The position numbers and the translations under genes were made by a program. A DNA stretch of 64,000 bases from Desulfomicrobium escambiense DSM 10707 (GTDB lineage Bacteria; Desulfobacterota; Desulfovibrionia; Desulfovibrionales; Desulfomicrobiaceae), in assembly GCF_000428825.1 (NCBI RefSeq), contig NZ_AUAR01000006.1, forward strand, positions 155,516-219,515, given 5' to 3'. Shown here piece by piece: positions 1 to 7,124 of this stretch. Position 1 is the first letter of the stretch. Each line of letters starts with the position of its first letter. The notes beneath the pieces are model-generated. The model saw nothing but the letters and a program-made list of their open reading frames with translations, did not search any database and was not told where the DNA came from.

Positions 1-161
1 AGTACATCGCCCCCACCATCCAGTTCCTGCTGGGCGTCTTCATGTACCACGAACCCTTCACCCGCTCCCAGCTGGCGGGCTTCTCCATGGTCTGGGCGGC
101 CCTGCTCCTTTTTCTGCTCGAACGCTGGCGATTCGGGCGCGCCTTGCGCCGTACGTCGTGA
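1..161 (+). CDS. RarD-like EamA-family transporter, 3' end only
   Basis: The window opens inside this gene; complete codons begin at base 3 and the last 52 residues are visible. The visible part starts YIAPTIQFLLGVFMYHEPF and then has one strongly hydrophobic segment (FSMVWAALLLFLLE) followed by a short basic tail. The QYIAPT-QFLL pattern near the C terminus is typical of RarD, a ten-helix inner-membrane permease of the drug/metabolite transporter superfamily. Substrate cannot be inferred. A hairpin follows directly, but its T-run serves the opposite strand. The identification rests on this short C-terminal motif only. Confidence 0.7.
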   Translation, partial: YIAPTIQFLLGVFMYHEPFTRSQLAGFSMVWAALLLFLLERWRFGRALRRTS

Positions 162-170
162 ACAGGGCGT

Positions 171-195
171 AAAAAAAGCCGGACTGGCCGGCTTT
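171..195 (-). terminator. Rho-independent terminator of the DegT aminotransferase gene
   Basis: An 8-bp perfect stem (AAAGCCGG / CCGGCTTT) with a 5-base loop is followed, on the - strand, by a run of seven T. It lies downstream of the - strand aminotransferase gene. On the + strand the stem is followed by GGGG, so it is oriented for the - strand. Confidence 0.75.
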
Positions 196-277
196 GGGGA
201 AGAGGTTGCCTCCGGCGGGCAGGGGGTTCGCCCCCTGCACCCCGTGCATGTCGGATCGCGGATGGGGCCGGCCGGGC

Positions 278-1429
278 CTATTTGCCCAGAATCTCCCGTA
301 CGGCCTGGATGACGTCGGTCACGTCGGCGTCCGTCAGTTTGGCCGAGATGGGCAGGCTGACCGTGCGGCGGCCGATGTCGCGGGCGTGCGGGTACTGGTC
401 CGGAGACCAGCCGAAGCGGCCCTGATAGAACGGGTGTTCGGGGATGGACAGGTAATGCACGCCCACGCCGATCTTGTACTTCGTCATTGCCGACAGGAAG
501 GCGTCGCGACTGATGCCGGTCCGCGCCTCGTCCACCAGGATGGAGAAGAGGTGGAACGCGTGGCGGGTGTCCGGCTCCACGGGCGCGGGCAGGGTCAGGG
601 GGAGGTCGGACAGTTCATCCATGTAGCGTGTCCAGATTTCCCGGCGCCGCTCCCAGAACGGTTCGACCTTCTCCATCTGCCGCAGGCCGATGGCCGCCTG
701 CAGGTCCATCATGTTGTACTTGAACCCGGCCTCGGTCACGAGATAGTGCTTGTAGCCCTCGTCGCCGAAACGCTTCCAGGCGTCGGCGGACATGCCGTGC
801 AGGGCCAGGACCTTGAGACGCGCCGCGTACTCGGGCTTGCGGGCGAGAATAAGGCCGCCCTCGCCGGTGATGACGTTCTTGGTCACGTAGAAGCTGAAGC
901 AGCCGAAATCGCCGAAGTTCCCGGCCTTGCGGCCGCGGTACTCCGTCTCGATGGCGTGGGCGCAGTCCTCGATGATGGTCAGGCCTTGCTCTTCGGCGAT
1001 GGCGCAGAGCGGATCCATGTCGCAGGAACGGCCGGCGAAGTGCACGGGCAGGATGGCCTTGGTGCGCGACGTGATCTTCGCCCTGACCCTTTCCGGGTCG
1101 ATGTTCATGCTGCGCGGGTCGATGTCCGCCAGGACGGGGGTCGCCCCGGCGTGGATGATGGCGTTGACCGAAGCGCAGAAGGTCATGGGCGTGGTGATGA
1201 CCTCGTCGCCGGGCCCGATGCCGGCGGCCAAGATGCTCAGATGCAGGGCGGCAGTGCAGGAGTTGACGGCGATGGCGTGCGTGGCGCCCTTGTAGGCGGC
1301 GAAACGGCGCTCGAACTCCGCCACCCGCGGGCCGGTCCCGATCCAGCCGCTGCGCAGGCAGGAAACCACTTCCTCAATCTCGTCCTCTTCAATCCTGGGC
1401 GACCCGAAAACCAAAAAATTCTCGCGCAT
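278..1429 (-). CDS. DegT/DnrJ/EryC1/StrS-family sugar aminotransferase
   Basis: A PLP-dependent aminotransferase of 383 residues that probably converts a nucleotide-linked keto-sugar to an amino sugar for cell-surface polysaccharide. The family signature is present: a substrate and PLP pocket (SCTAALHLSI near 57-66), the aspartate region TIIEDCAHAIE (151-161), and the Schiff-base lysine K184 in FYVTKNVITGEGG. Closest named relatives would be ArnB and PseC types, but the sugar cannot be assigned. I start at the ATG at 1429 because GGAGAG lies 4 bases upstream; an in-frame TTG at 1441 would add four residues and lacks that spacing. It is divergent from the glutaredoxin gene and has its own terminator. 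Confidence 0.9.
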   Translation of the reverse strand: MRENFLVFGSPRIEEDEIEEVVSCLRSGWIGTGPRVAEFERRFAAYKGATHAIAVNSCTAALHLSILAAGIGPGDEVITTPMTFCASVNAIIHAGATPVLADIDPRSMNIDPERVRAKITSRTKAILPVHFAGRSCDMDPLCAIAEEQGLTIIEDCAHAIETEYRGRKAGNFGDFGCFSFYVTKNVITGEGGLILARKPEYAARLKVLALHGMSADAWKRFGDEGYKHYLVTEAGFKYNMMDLQAAIGLRQMEKVEPFWERRREIWTRYMDELSDLPLTLPAPVEPDTRHAFHLFSILVDEARTGISRDAFLSAMTKYKIGVGVHYLSIPEHPFYQGRFGWSPDQYPHARDIGRRTVSLPISAKLTDADVTDVIQAVREILGK

Positions 1430-1483
1430 TGTGCTCTCCAACAGGAAGGCCCCATCCCGTCATGGACGGCGGGGCGATTAATC

Positions 1484-1514
1484 TTTATAGCTTCCCAATC
1501 CATGAGACGGCCAA
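1484..1514 (-). promoter_or_regulatory. Possible promoter of the DegT aminotransferase gene
   Basis: On the - strand TTGGCC (1514-1509) and TATAAA (1489-1484) are separated by 19 bases, about 55 bases upstream of the ATG. The -10 is good but the spacer is long; shifting to GCTATA gives 17 bases. The call is tentative. Confidence 0.3.
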
Positions 1515-1552
1515 GGGCTATCCCAACGCCCTCTGCATAGCAAGGAGGATCT

Positions 1553-1807
1553 ATGAACAACAAATCCATCACGCTTTACGCCCTGAGCACCTGCATCCAC
1601 TGCAAGAAGACCAAGGAATACCTCGACGACTGCGGCGCCAAGTACGACTGCATCTTCGTCGACAAGCTCGAAGGCGAGGAGCGCAAGCAGATCATCGAGG
1701 CCATCAAGAAGGTCAACCCCAAGCTCTCCTTCCCCACCCTGCTCGTGGACGAGGAAGCCATCGTCGGCTTCAAGCAGGACCAGATCAAAGAGGCGCTTGA
1801 GAGATGA
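1553..1807 (+). CDS. Glutaredoxin-family protein
   Basis: A cytoplasmic thiol-disulfide exchange protein of 84 residues. It has a CxxC active site (STCIHCKK, cysteines near 14 and 17), the cis-proline loop (SFPTLLVDE, near 59-67) and the compact beta-alpha-beta length of a glutaredoxin. The start follows a strong AAGGAGG. The stop overlaps the next start (ATGA), so it is translationally coupled to the ferredoxin:thioredoxin-reductase-like gene. That neighbour makes it plausible that this protein takes electrons from ferredoxin through the reductase rather than from glutathione; this is inference. Confidence 0.88.
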   Translation: MNNKSITLYALSTCIHCKKTKEYLDDCGAKYDCIFVDKLEGEERKQIIEAIKKVNPKLSFPTLLVDEEAIVGFKQDQIKEALER

Positions 1808-2157
1808 TGACGCCCGATGAACTCCTCGACAAGTTGCGGCCTCTGCAGGAATCAAAGGGCTATTTTTTCAACAGGGACAGGGCCTTCGTCCTTGACCTCA
1901 TGGAGAGCCTGCTGATCAACCGCGACCGTTACGGCTACATGGCCTGCCCCTGTCGCCTGGCCTCGGGCAACCGCGACCTGGACAAGGACATCTTCTGCCC
2001 CTGCGTCTACCGCGAGCCCGACGTGGCCGAGTTCGGCGCCTGCTACTGCGGCCTCTACGTCTCCAAGGACTGGAACGAGGACAGGATCCCGCACGAGGTC
2101 GTGCCCGAGCGCCGCGACCCGGAAAAGCTCATGGCCGGGCTGCTCTTCGAGGAATGA
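1804..2157 (+). CDS. Ferredoxin:thioredoxin reductase catalytic-subunit-like protein
   Basis: A 117-residue protein carrying the hallmark of the FTR catalytic chain, which uses a [4Fe-4S] cluster and an adjacent disulfide to pass ferredoxin electrons to thioredoxin-like partners. The motif is C48PC50, C65PC67 and C80YC82. The plant and cyanobacterial pattern is CPC-X16-CPC-X8-CHC; here the gaps are 14 and 12 residues and the last motif is CYC, so the cluster environment differs in detail. It overlaps the upstream glutaredoxin gene by four bases and is followed by an Nfu gene. No variable-subunit gene is nearby, as is usual for anaerobes. The physiological partner is probably the glutaredoxin. 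Confidence 0.85.
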   Translation: MMTPDELLDKLRPLQESKGYFFNRDRAFVLDLMESLLINRDRYGYMACPCRLASGNRDLDKDIFCPCVYREPDVAEFGACYCGLYVSKDWNEDRIPHEVVPERRDPEKLMAGLLFEE

Positions 2158-2206
2158 TTGACACGGGCCCGGCGCCGCGGATAGTGCCCGGGCCCCGGAG
2201 AACGCC

Positions 2207-2428
2207 ATGCGAGAACAGGTCGAAAAAGCCCTCGACACCGTGCGGCCCATCCTGCAGGCCGACGGCGGCTATGTGGAACTGGTCGGTATCCTGCCCAGCG
2301 GCATCGTCCAGGTCCGCCTAACCGGGGCCTGCAAGGGCTGCCCCATGTCCCAGATGACGCTTCGAAACAGCATCGAGCGCGCCGTCAAGAAGATGGTGCC
2401 GGGCATAAAGGCCGTCGAGGCCGTCTAG
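2207..2428 (+). CDS. NifU C-terminal domain (Nfu) iron-sulfur cluster carrier
   Basis: A 73-residue stand-alone Nfu domain that binds a [4Fe-4S] or [2Fe-2S] cluster between two subunits and delivers it to apo-proteins in the cytoplasm. The diagnostic CxxC is at C42-K-G-C45 (TGACKGCPMSQMTLRNSIE). Length matches single-domain Nfu proteins. It lies 49 bases after the ferredoxin:thioredoxin-reductase-like gene on the same strand, so it may help load that cluster. The stop is followed by about 100 bases before gltX. Confidence 0.92.
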   Translation: MREQVEKALDTVRPILQADGGYVELVGILPSGIVQVRLTGACKGCPMSQMTLRNSIERAVKKMVPGIKAVEAV

Positions 2429-2536
2429 CCCGTCGCGCCATCGGCCCTCCCGACACAGCCAAAACCTTTTCCCGCACCCCGCCATGCGCGGGGCGCGGCA
2501 GCAGCCGGCGTGAGCCGCCGGATAGTGGAAAACACC

Positions 2537-3931
2537 ATGACCCAGATCGTGACCCGCTTCCCCCCCAGCCCCACGGGCTACCTGCATATCGGCGGCGCCC
2601 GCACGGCGCTCTTCAATTACCTGTACGCCCGCCAGAACGGCGGCAAGTTCATCCTGCGCATCGAGGACACGGACCAGGCCCGCTCCACGCAGGAGATGAC
2701 CGACGCCATCATCGACGCCATGCACTGGCTGGGCCTGGACTTCGACGAGGGCCCCTTCTTCCAGAGCGAGCGCGGCGACATCTACAACAGTTACGTGGAC
2801 AAGCTGCTCGAGACCGGCGGGGCCTACTACTGCTCCTGCACGCCCGAAGAGGTCGAGGAGATGCGCGAGACTGCCCGCGCCAACGGGCTCAAGCCCAAGT
2901 ACAACGGCAAGTGCCGCGAGATGGGCCTCGGGCCCGGACCGGGCCGGGTGGTGCGCTTCAAGACGCCGCTCACGGGCAAGGTCGTCTTCGACGACATCAT
3001 CAAGGGACCCATCGCCTGGGACGTGCAGGAGATGGACGACTTCGTCATCCGCCGCGCCGACGGCTCGGCCATCTACCAGATGGCCGTGGTCGTGGACGAC
3101 GCCGAGATGGGCGTGACCCACGTCATCCGCGGCGACGACCACCAGAACAACACGCCCAAGCAGATCCTCATCTACCAGGCCCTGGGCTTCCCCCTGCCCA
3201 AATTCGGCCACGTGCCCATGATCCTCGGGCCCGACAAGAAGAAGATGAGCAAGCGCCACGGGGCGACCTCGGTCATGATGTACAAGGACATGGGCTATCT
3301 GCCCGAAGCCATGCTCAGCTACCTCGTGCGCCTGGGCTGGTCCCACGGCGACGACGAACTCTTCACGCGCGACGAGCTGCTGGAGAAATTCTCCCTGGAG
3401 GGCCTCGGCAAATCGGCCTCGGTCTTCGACATGGACAAGCTCAACTGGACCAACAGCCACTTCATCAAGACCGGGGACGTGCCGCGGCTGGCTGGCCTGC
3501 TGGGCGAGATCGTCCGCCAGGCCACGCAGTTCGACCCCGCTCCCGAGTACCTGGAGGCCATCGTCCCCCTCTACCAGCCCCGCGCCAAGACCCTGAAGGA
3601 GATGGCCGAGCAGGCCGCCTTCTTCCTGCACGACGCCGAGACCCTGCCCTACGACGGAGCGGCCTTGGCCAAGTTCCTGACCCCGGAGATCCGCGAACAC
3701 CTGGCCGTCATGGCCTCCCGCATGGAAGCCCTGCCCGCCTTCGACCACAAGAGCCTGGAGGACATGGCCGCAGCCTACCTGGAGGAGACCGGACTCAAGT
3801 TCAAGGCCCTGGCCCAGCCCATCCGCGTGGCCATCACCGGCACGACCATGAGCCCCGGCCTCTTCGAGACCATGGAGGTCCTCGGCCGCGAGCGCACATT
3901 GGCGCGCTTCCGCAAGGCCCTGACCCTGTAA
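2537..3931 (+). CDS. gltX: Glutamyl-tRNA synthetase
   Basis: A class I aminoacyl-tRNA synthetase (464 residues) that charges tRNA-Glu in the cytoplasm. The N terminus TRFPPSPTGYLHIGGARTAL holds the HIGH-type ATP site (LHIGG near 16-20), and KKKMSKRHG near 235-243 is the KMSKS loop. A four-cysteine segment near 105-125 (CSCTPEEVEE, KCREMG) resembles the zinc-binding knuckle of some GluRS enzymes. I choose the ATG at 2537; an in-frame GTG at 2510 would add nine unconserved residues. A strong terminator follows. Whether it also charges tRNA-Gln cannot be told here. Confidence 0.97.
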   Translation: MTQIVTRFPPSPTGYLHIGGARTALFNYLYARQNGGKFILRIEDTDQARSTQEMTDAIIDAMHWLGLDFDEGPFFQSERGDIYNSYVDKLLETGGAYYCSCTPEEVEEMRETARANGLKPKYNGKCREMGLGPGPGRVVRFKTPLTGKVVFDDIIKGPIAWDVQEMDDFVIRRADGSAIYQMAVVVDDAEMGVTHVIRGDDHQNNTPKQILIYQALGFPLPKFGHVPMILGPDKKKMSKRHGATSVMMYKDMGYLPEAMLSYLVRLGWSHGDDELFTRDELLEKFSLEGLGKSASVFDMDKLNWTNSHFIKTGDVPRLAGLLGEIVRQATQFDPAPEYLEAIVPLYQPRAKTLKEMAEQAAFFLHDAETLPYDGAALAKFLTPEIREHLAVMASRMEALPAFDHKSLEDMAAAYLEETGLKFKALAQPIRVAITGTTMSPGLFETMEVLGRERTLARFRKALTL

Positions 3932-3934
3932 GCC

Positions 3935-3958
3935 AAGGCCCGGGGAACCGGGCCTTTT
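3935..3958 (+). terminator. Rho-independent terminator after gltX
   Basis: A 9-bp GC-rich stem (AAGGCCCGG / CCGGGCCTT) with loop GGAA is followed by TTTTCCTTCTC, three bases after the gltX stop. Confidence 0.85.
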
Positions 3959-3975
3959 CCTTCTCTTCCGGCCGT

Positions 3976-4020
3976 GTCCATCACGTCCATGCCGTCCATA
4001 CCGTCCACAAGGTCCACCCC
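3976..4020 (+). repeat. Five-copy 9-bp tandem repeat abutting the methyltransferase start
   Basis: GTCCA recurs at 3976, 3985, 3994, 4003 and 4012, exactly nine bases apart, with a variable 3' part (for example GTCCATCAC, GTCCATGCC, GTCCACAAG). The array ends one base before the ATG at 4021 and is in frame with it, reading as repeats of Val-His-X. No in-frame start codon lies between the gltX terminator and the array, so it is probably untranslated. The best ribosome-binding sequence, AAGG, sits inside the fourth and fifth copies. Confidence 0.85.
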
Positions 4021-5163
4021 ATGTACGACTACCAGAAATCCAACCTCTTCACCGCCCAGGTCGCCGACGGCATCGAAGACCTGGCGCTGACCGAACTGGC
4101 CGAATTGGGGGCCACGGACTGCACCCGCGGCTTCCGCTTCGTGCGTTTCCGCGCCGCCGACCAGGCCTTGTACCACATCGTCTACCGTTCCCGGCTGGTT
4201 TCGCGCGTCCTTGCACCGCTGGTGCGCTTTCCCAGCCTCACGGACAAGGCCCTCTACGCCGGGGCCCGGGACGTCCGCTGGTCAGACTTTCTGACCCCGG
4301 ATCAGACTTTCGCCGTCTTCGCCAACGTTTCCAAGAGCGCCATCGGTCACTCCCAATACGCGGGCCTCAAACTCAAGGACGCCGTGGCCGACTGGTTCCG
4401 CGACCGCACGGGCCGCCGGCCGAGCGTGGACCCGCGCGAACCGGACCTGTGGCTGCACCTGCACATCCACGAGGACACGGCGACCATCAGCCTGGATGTT
4501 TCCGGCGGCTCCATGCACCGCCGCGGCTACCGGGTGCAGAGTGTCGACGCGCCAATGGCCGAGACCGTGGCCGCGGCCATGCTGCGCATGACCGGCTGGG
4601 ATGGCCGCTCCCCTCTGGTGGACCCCATGTGCGGCTCGGGAACCATCCTGTGCGAAGCCCTCATGCTTTCGGCCGACCTCCCCGCCGGACTGCTGCGCGG
4701 CAATTTCGGCTTCCAGCGTCTACCGGACTTCAAGCAGAACCTGTGGGAGCGAGAACGGCGCGACACGTCTTCCATCGACCCGGAAACGGGGAACGAAGCG
4801 GACCTGCGCGGAAGCGACCTGGACCCCGCGGCCGTGGAAGCCACCCGCGTCAACCTCTCCCGTCTGCCCGGCGGCGAGGACGTCATCGTGGGACGCAGGG
4901 ATTTCTTCGAGCGCCTGGACCTCGCCGGCACGACCATCGTCTGCAACCCGCCCTACGGCATCCGCCTGGGCAAGGGCGACGACATGGGCGCCTGGTTCAA
5001 GCATTTCGGCGACCATCTGAAGCGCCATTGCCAGGGCTCCACCGCCTTCGTCTATTTCGGCGACAGGACCCTGCTCAAGCACATCGGGCTCAAGCCCGAA
5101 TGGAAAAAACCCCTCAAAAACGGCGGCCTGGACGGGCGTCTGGCCAAGTTCGCCCTGTATTGA
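4021..5163 (+). CDS. THUMP-domain class I RNA N2-guanine methyltransferase (RlmL/YpsC-like)
   Basis: A 380-residue SAM-dependent methyltransferase, probably acting on a guanine of 23S rRNA. An N-terminal ferredoxin-like and THUMP region (about 1-165) binds RNA. The catalytic part has the SAM-binding motif DPMCGSGTILCEA near 201-213 and the NPPYG motif IV near 310, which is diagnostic for amino-group (N2-G or N6-A) methylation. It corresponds to the N-terminal half of E. coli RlmL; the RlmK half is absent. No other ATG fits better than 4021, though the only ribosome-binding sequence (AAGG) lies in the tandem repeat. Confidence 0.9.
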   Translation: MYDYQKSNLFTAQVADGIEDLALTELAELGATDCTRGFRFVRFRAADQALYHIVYRSRLVSRVLAPLVRFPSLTDKALYAGARDVRWSDFLTPDQTFAVFANVSKSAIGHSQYAGLKLKDAVADWFRDRTGRRPSVDPREPDLWLHLHIHEDTATISLDVSGGSMHRRGYRVQSVDAPMAETVAAAMLRMTGWDGRSPLVDPMCGSGTILCEALMLSADLPAGLLRGNFGFQRLPDFKQNLWERERRDTSSIDPETGNEADLRGSDLDPAAVEATRVNLSRLPGGEDVIVGRRDFFERLDLAGTTIVCNPPYGIRLGKGDDMGAWFKHFGDHLKRHCQGSTAFVYFGDRTLLKHIGLKPEWKKPLKNGGLDGRLAKFALY

Positions 5164-5254
5164 CGGGCCGTGAGAAGTCACCCTTTTCTTCGTCTCCTGT
5201 TGACAGAACCACCCCATTGATTCACTTTGGAGTCGACTTCCCCCGTGTGACTCC

Positions 5255-5273
5255 CCGTCCGCACGACGGACGG
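5255..5273 (+). terminator. Hairpin upstream of sodB, possible terminator or leader element
   Basis: A perfect 7-bp stem (CCGTCCG / CGGACGG) with loop CACGA is followed by ATTTTC. It could end transcription from the methyltransferase gene or sit in the sodB leader. A TTGACA at about 5199 upstream would make it part of the sodB transcript, but I see no good -10 for it. Confidence 0.4.
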
Positions 5274-5324
5274 ATTTTCACCGAACAAGCGGCACAATGT
5301 TCCATTCATCAAAAGGAGGCTTGT

Positions 5325-5921
5325 ATGATCTTCGTGCTCCCGGATCTTCCCTACGCCAAGGACGCCTTAAGCCCGTACATCAGCGCCAAAACCTTCGACT
5401 TCCACCACGGCAAGCACCACCAGCTCTACATCGACAACACCAATAAGCTGATTGCGGGCACGGACCTCTACGGCAAGACCCTGCGTGAAATCGTCATGGC
5501 CACAGCCGGCGACCCCTCCAAGGTCGGCATTTTCAACAACGCCGCCCAGGTCTGGAACCACTCCTTCTACTGGCGCTGCATGAAGGCCGGCGGTGGCGGA
5601 GCACCTACCGGGGCCGTGGCCGAAGGCATCAACCAGGCCTTCGGCAGCTACGAAAATTTCGCCAAGGCCTTCAAGGAGGCCGGCATGACGCAGTTCGGCA
5701 GCGGCTGGGCCTGGCTGGTGGAGAAAAACGGGAAGCTCGAGATCATGAAGACCCCCAACGCCGACACGCCCATGGCCCACGGCGCCAAGGCCCTGCTCAC
5801 GGCCGACGTGTGGGAGCACGCCTATTACATTGATTACCAGAACCGGCGGGCGGACTATCTGCAGGACTTCCTCGACAAGCTCGTGAACTGGGACTTCGTG
5901 AACCACCAGCTCAAGAAGTGA
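5325..5921 (+). CDS. sodB: Iron superoxide dismutase
   Basis: Converts superoxide to hydrogen peroxide and oxygen. At 198 residues it is of normal length with no signal peptide, so cytoplasmic. Metal ligands fall at H27 (DFHHGKHH), H79 (WNHSFYW), D161 and H165 (DVWEHAYY). Gln75 in NNAAQVWNH is the outer-sphere residue typical of iron rather than manganese enzymes, as is FGSGWAWLV (124-132). The start has a very strong AAAAGGAGG. It is a single gene, bounded by a 5' hairpin and a bidirectional terminator, consistent with an individually regulated oxygen-defence gene in an anaerobe. Confidence 0.96.
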   Translation: MIFVLPDLPYAKDALSPYISAKTFDFHHGKHHQLYIDNTNKLIAGTDLYGKTLREIVMATAGDPSKVGIFNNAAQVWNHSFYWRCMKAGGGGAPTGAVAEGINQAFGSYENFAKAFKEAGMTQFGSGWAWLVEKNGKLEIMKTPNADTPMAHGAKALLTADVWEHAYYIDYQNRRADYLQDFLDKLVNWDFVNHQLKK

Positions 5922-5944
5922 GAAGGCGCAAAGCGATCATCAAC

Positions 5945-5974
5945 AAAAAAGGCGACCCGAGGGTCGCCTTTTTT
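5945..5974. terminator. Bidirectional terminator between sodB and rpmB
   Basis: A 7-bp GC stem (GGCGACC / GGTCGCC, loop CGAG) flanked by six A on the left and six T on the right. It therefore provides a U-run for both converging genes. Confidence 0.9.
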
Positions 5975-5994
5975 GCTGGAAAAGACAGGACAGC

Positions 5995-6195
5995 CTAGTT
6001 GGCGACGGGCTTGGTCACGGCGCCGGAACGGATGCACTGGGTGCAGACACGCATCCGCTTCACTTCGCCGGACTGCAGCTGGGCGCGAACGGACTGGAGG
6101 TTGGGCATGAAGCGCCGCTTGGTCTTGTTGTTGGCGTGACTGACGTTGTTGCCGACCTGGGGCCTCTTCCCGCATACTTCGCATACCTTTGACAT
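5995..6195 (-). CDS. rpmB: 50S ribosomal protein L28
   Basis: A 66-residue large-subunit protein. The N terminus [27 protein letters not shown] is cut here to its key features: zinc-knuckle cysteines C5 and C8 pair with C51 and C54 (RVCTQC), so this is the zinc-binding C+ paralogue type. The start has a strong ribosome-binding site (CAGGAGGACGAT). It is transcribed alone, with a long leader that contains a 10-bp inverted repeat. Confidence 0.96.
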   Translation of the reverse strand: MSKVCEVCGKRPQVGNNVSHANNKTKRRFMPNLQSVRAQLQSGEVKRMRVCTQCIRSGAVTKPVAN

Positions 6196-6230
6196 ATCGT
6201 CCTCCTGAGTAGTGAAAATATCTTAAGCTG

Positions 6231-6270
6231 TCATGGCCTGGCAGCTCCGAGACCTTCCGGCAGGCCATGA
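6231..6270 (-). promoter_or_regulatory. Leader hairpin upstream of rpmB
   Basis: Two perfectly complementary 10-base arms (6231-6240 TCATGGCCTG and 6261-6270 CAGGCCATGA) enclose a 20-base loop, about 35 bases before the rpmB start. It is not followed by a U-run, so it is not an ordinary terminator. It may be an autoregulatory mRNA structure of a ribosomal protein gene. Confidence 0.45.
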
Positions 6271-6337
6271 ACATAATTTGCCGCCAGAGGAATTTGCACC
6301 CATATATCCGGCCGCCGGGAATGGCAAGTAAAAATCC

Positions 6338-6365
6338 TTGACAGGAAAAAGAAGACCCATATACA
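6338..6365 (+). promoter_or_regulatory. Sigma-70-type promoter of the yceD-rpmF-plsX-fab operon
   Basis: TTGACA (6338-6343) and TATACA (6360-6365) are 16 bases apart and lie 23 bases upstream of the yceD-like ATG. It is the only strong promoter seen before the long lipid-synthesis run. Confidence 0.7.
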
Positions 6366-6387
6366 CGTTTCGATTCGAGGTACACTC

Positions 6388-6918
6388 ATGGTCGAACATT
6401 GGATTGGGCTGACACATCTCCCGGCGACCGGTCGGGAATTTTCATTTGAGGATCAGGGCTTGTGGCGGGAACTCTGGAAGGAGTTCCAGTTCGACTTTGA
6501 AGCCATGACGCCCCTGTTGTCAACGCTCTTCATCGTCCCCCAGGCGGACGGATTCCTGATCCACGGCAGCATCAAGGGCGCAATCAAGGCTTCGTGCCAC
6601 CGCTGCCTGGAGGATGCGACCGTCGAAGTGGACCACGCCTTCGACACCTTCGAAGCCCACGAGGATGTCGAGGCCCTCGAAGGCGAAGAGAGCCACCTCC
6701 GCGCCACGGACGCGGGCTGGGAACTCAACGTGGCCGGGCTTTTGTGGGAGGAATTCCAGCTGGCCCTGCCCGAAAAAATACTTTGCGCCGACACGTGTTT
6801 GGGTCTATGCCCGCACTGCGGCAAAAACAGGAACCTGGAGCCATGCGTCTGCAGCAACCTGGACAGCCAGTCCCCTCTGGCCCGGGCGCTGCAAGGCGTT
6901 AAAATCAAAACCAATTAG
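6388..6918 (+). CDS. yceD: YceD/DUF177-family protein
   Basis: A 176-residue protein of the family encoded just upstream of rpmF in most bacteria; its plant homologue is needed for 23S rRNA accumulation, but the molecular role in bacteria is unclear. A CHRC pair (near 71-74) and a C-terminal cysteine cluster (CADTCLGLCPHCGK, then CVC) suggest zinc binding. GAGG lies seven bases before the ATG. It begins the run rpmF-plsX-fabH-fabG-acpP-fabF. Confidence 0.85.
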   Translation: MVEHWIGLTHLPATGREFSFEDQGLWRELWKEFQFDFEAMTPLLSTLFIVPQADGFLIHGSIKGAIKASCHRCLEDATVEVDHAFDTFEAHEDVEALEGEESHLRATDAGWELNVAGLLWEEFQLALPEKILCADTCLGLCPHCGKNRNLEPCVCSNLDSQSPLARALQGVKIKTN

Positions 6919-6944
6919 ATCTCGTTCAGGATAGAGGTGCCATC

Positions 6945-7124
6945 ATGCCATTGCCTAAGAAGAAAACATCCAAGTCCAGAAGAAACATGCGCCGTTCCCA
7001 CGACCACGTGGCCATCCCCAACGTCGTGTACTGCGAGTGCGGCGAAGCCAGCCTGTCCCACTGCATCTGCCCCGGTTGCGGCAAATACAAGGGACGCCAG
7101 TACACCAAGGCCGCAGATGCCTAA
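6945..7124 (+). CDS. rpmF: 50S ribosomal protein L32
   Basis: A 59-residue large-subunit protein. It starts MPLPKKKTSKSRRNMRRSHD, the classic basic L32 N terminus, and carries zinc-ligand cysteines among C30, C32, C40, C42 and C45. GAGGT lies seven bases before the ATG. It is 26 bases after yceD and its 3' end overlaps plsX by eight bases, the conserved gene order for linking ribosome and phospholipid synthesis. Confidence 0.96.
   Translation: MPLPKKKTSKSRRNMRRSHDHVAIPNVVYCECGEASLSHCICPGCGKYKGRQYTKAADA

Noticed and set aside
2510..2536. GTG start for gltX nine codons upstream
   Set aside because: The added residues are not part of the conserved GluRS N terminus, which begins MTQIVTRFPPSPTG at the ATG at 2537.
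3976..4020. Tandem repeat as a CRISPR array
   Set aside because: Units are only nine bases, contiguous and without spacers.
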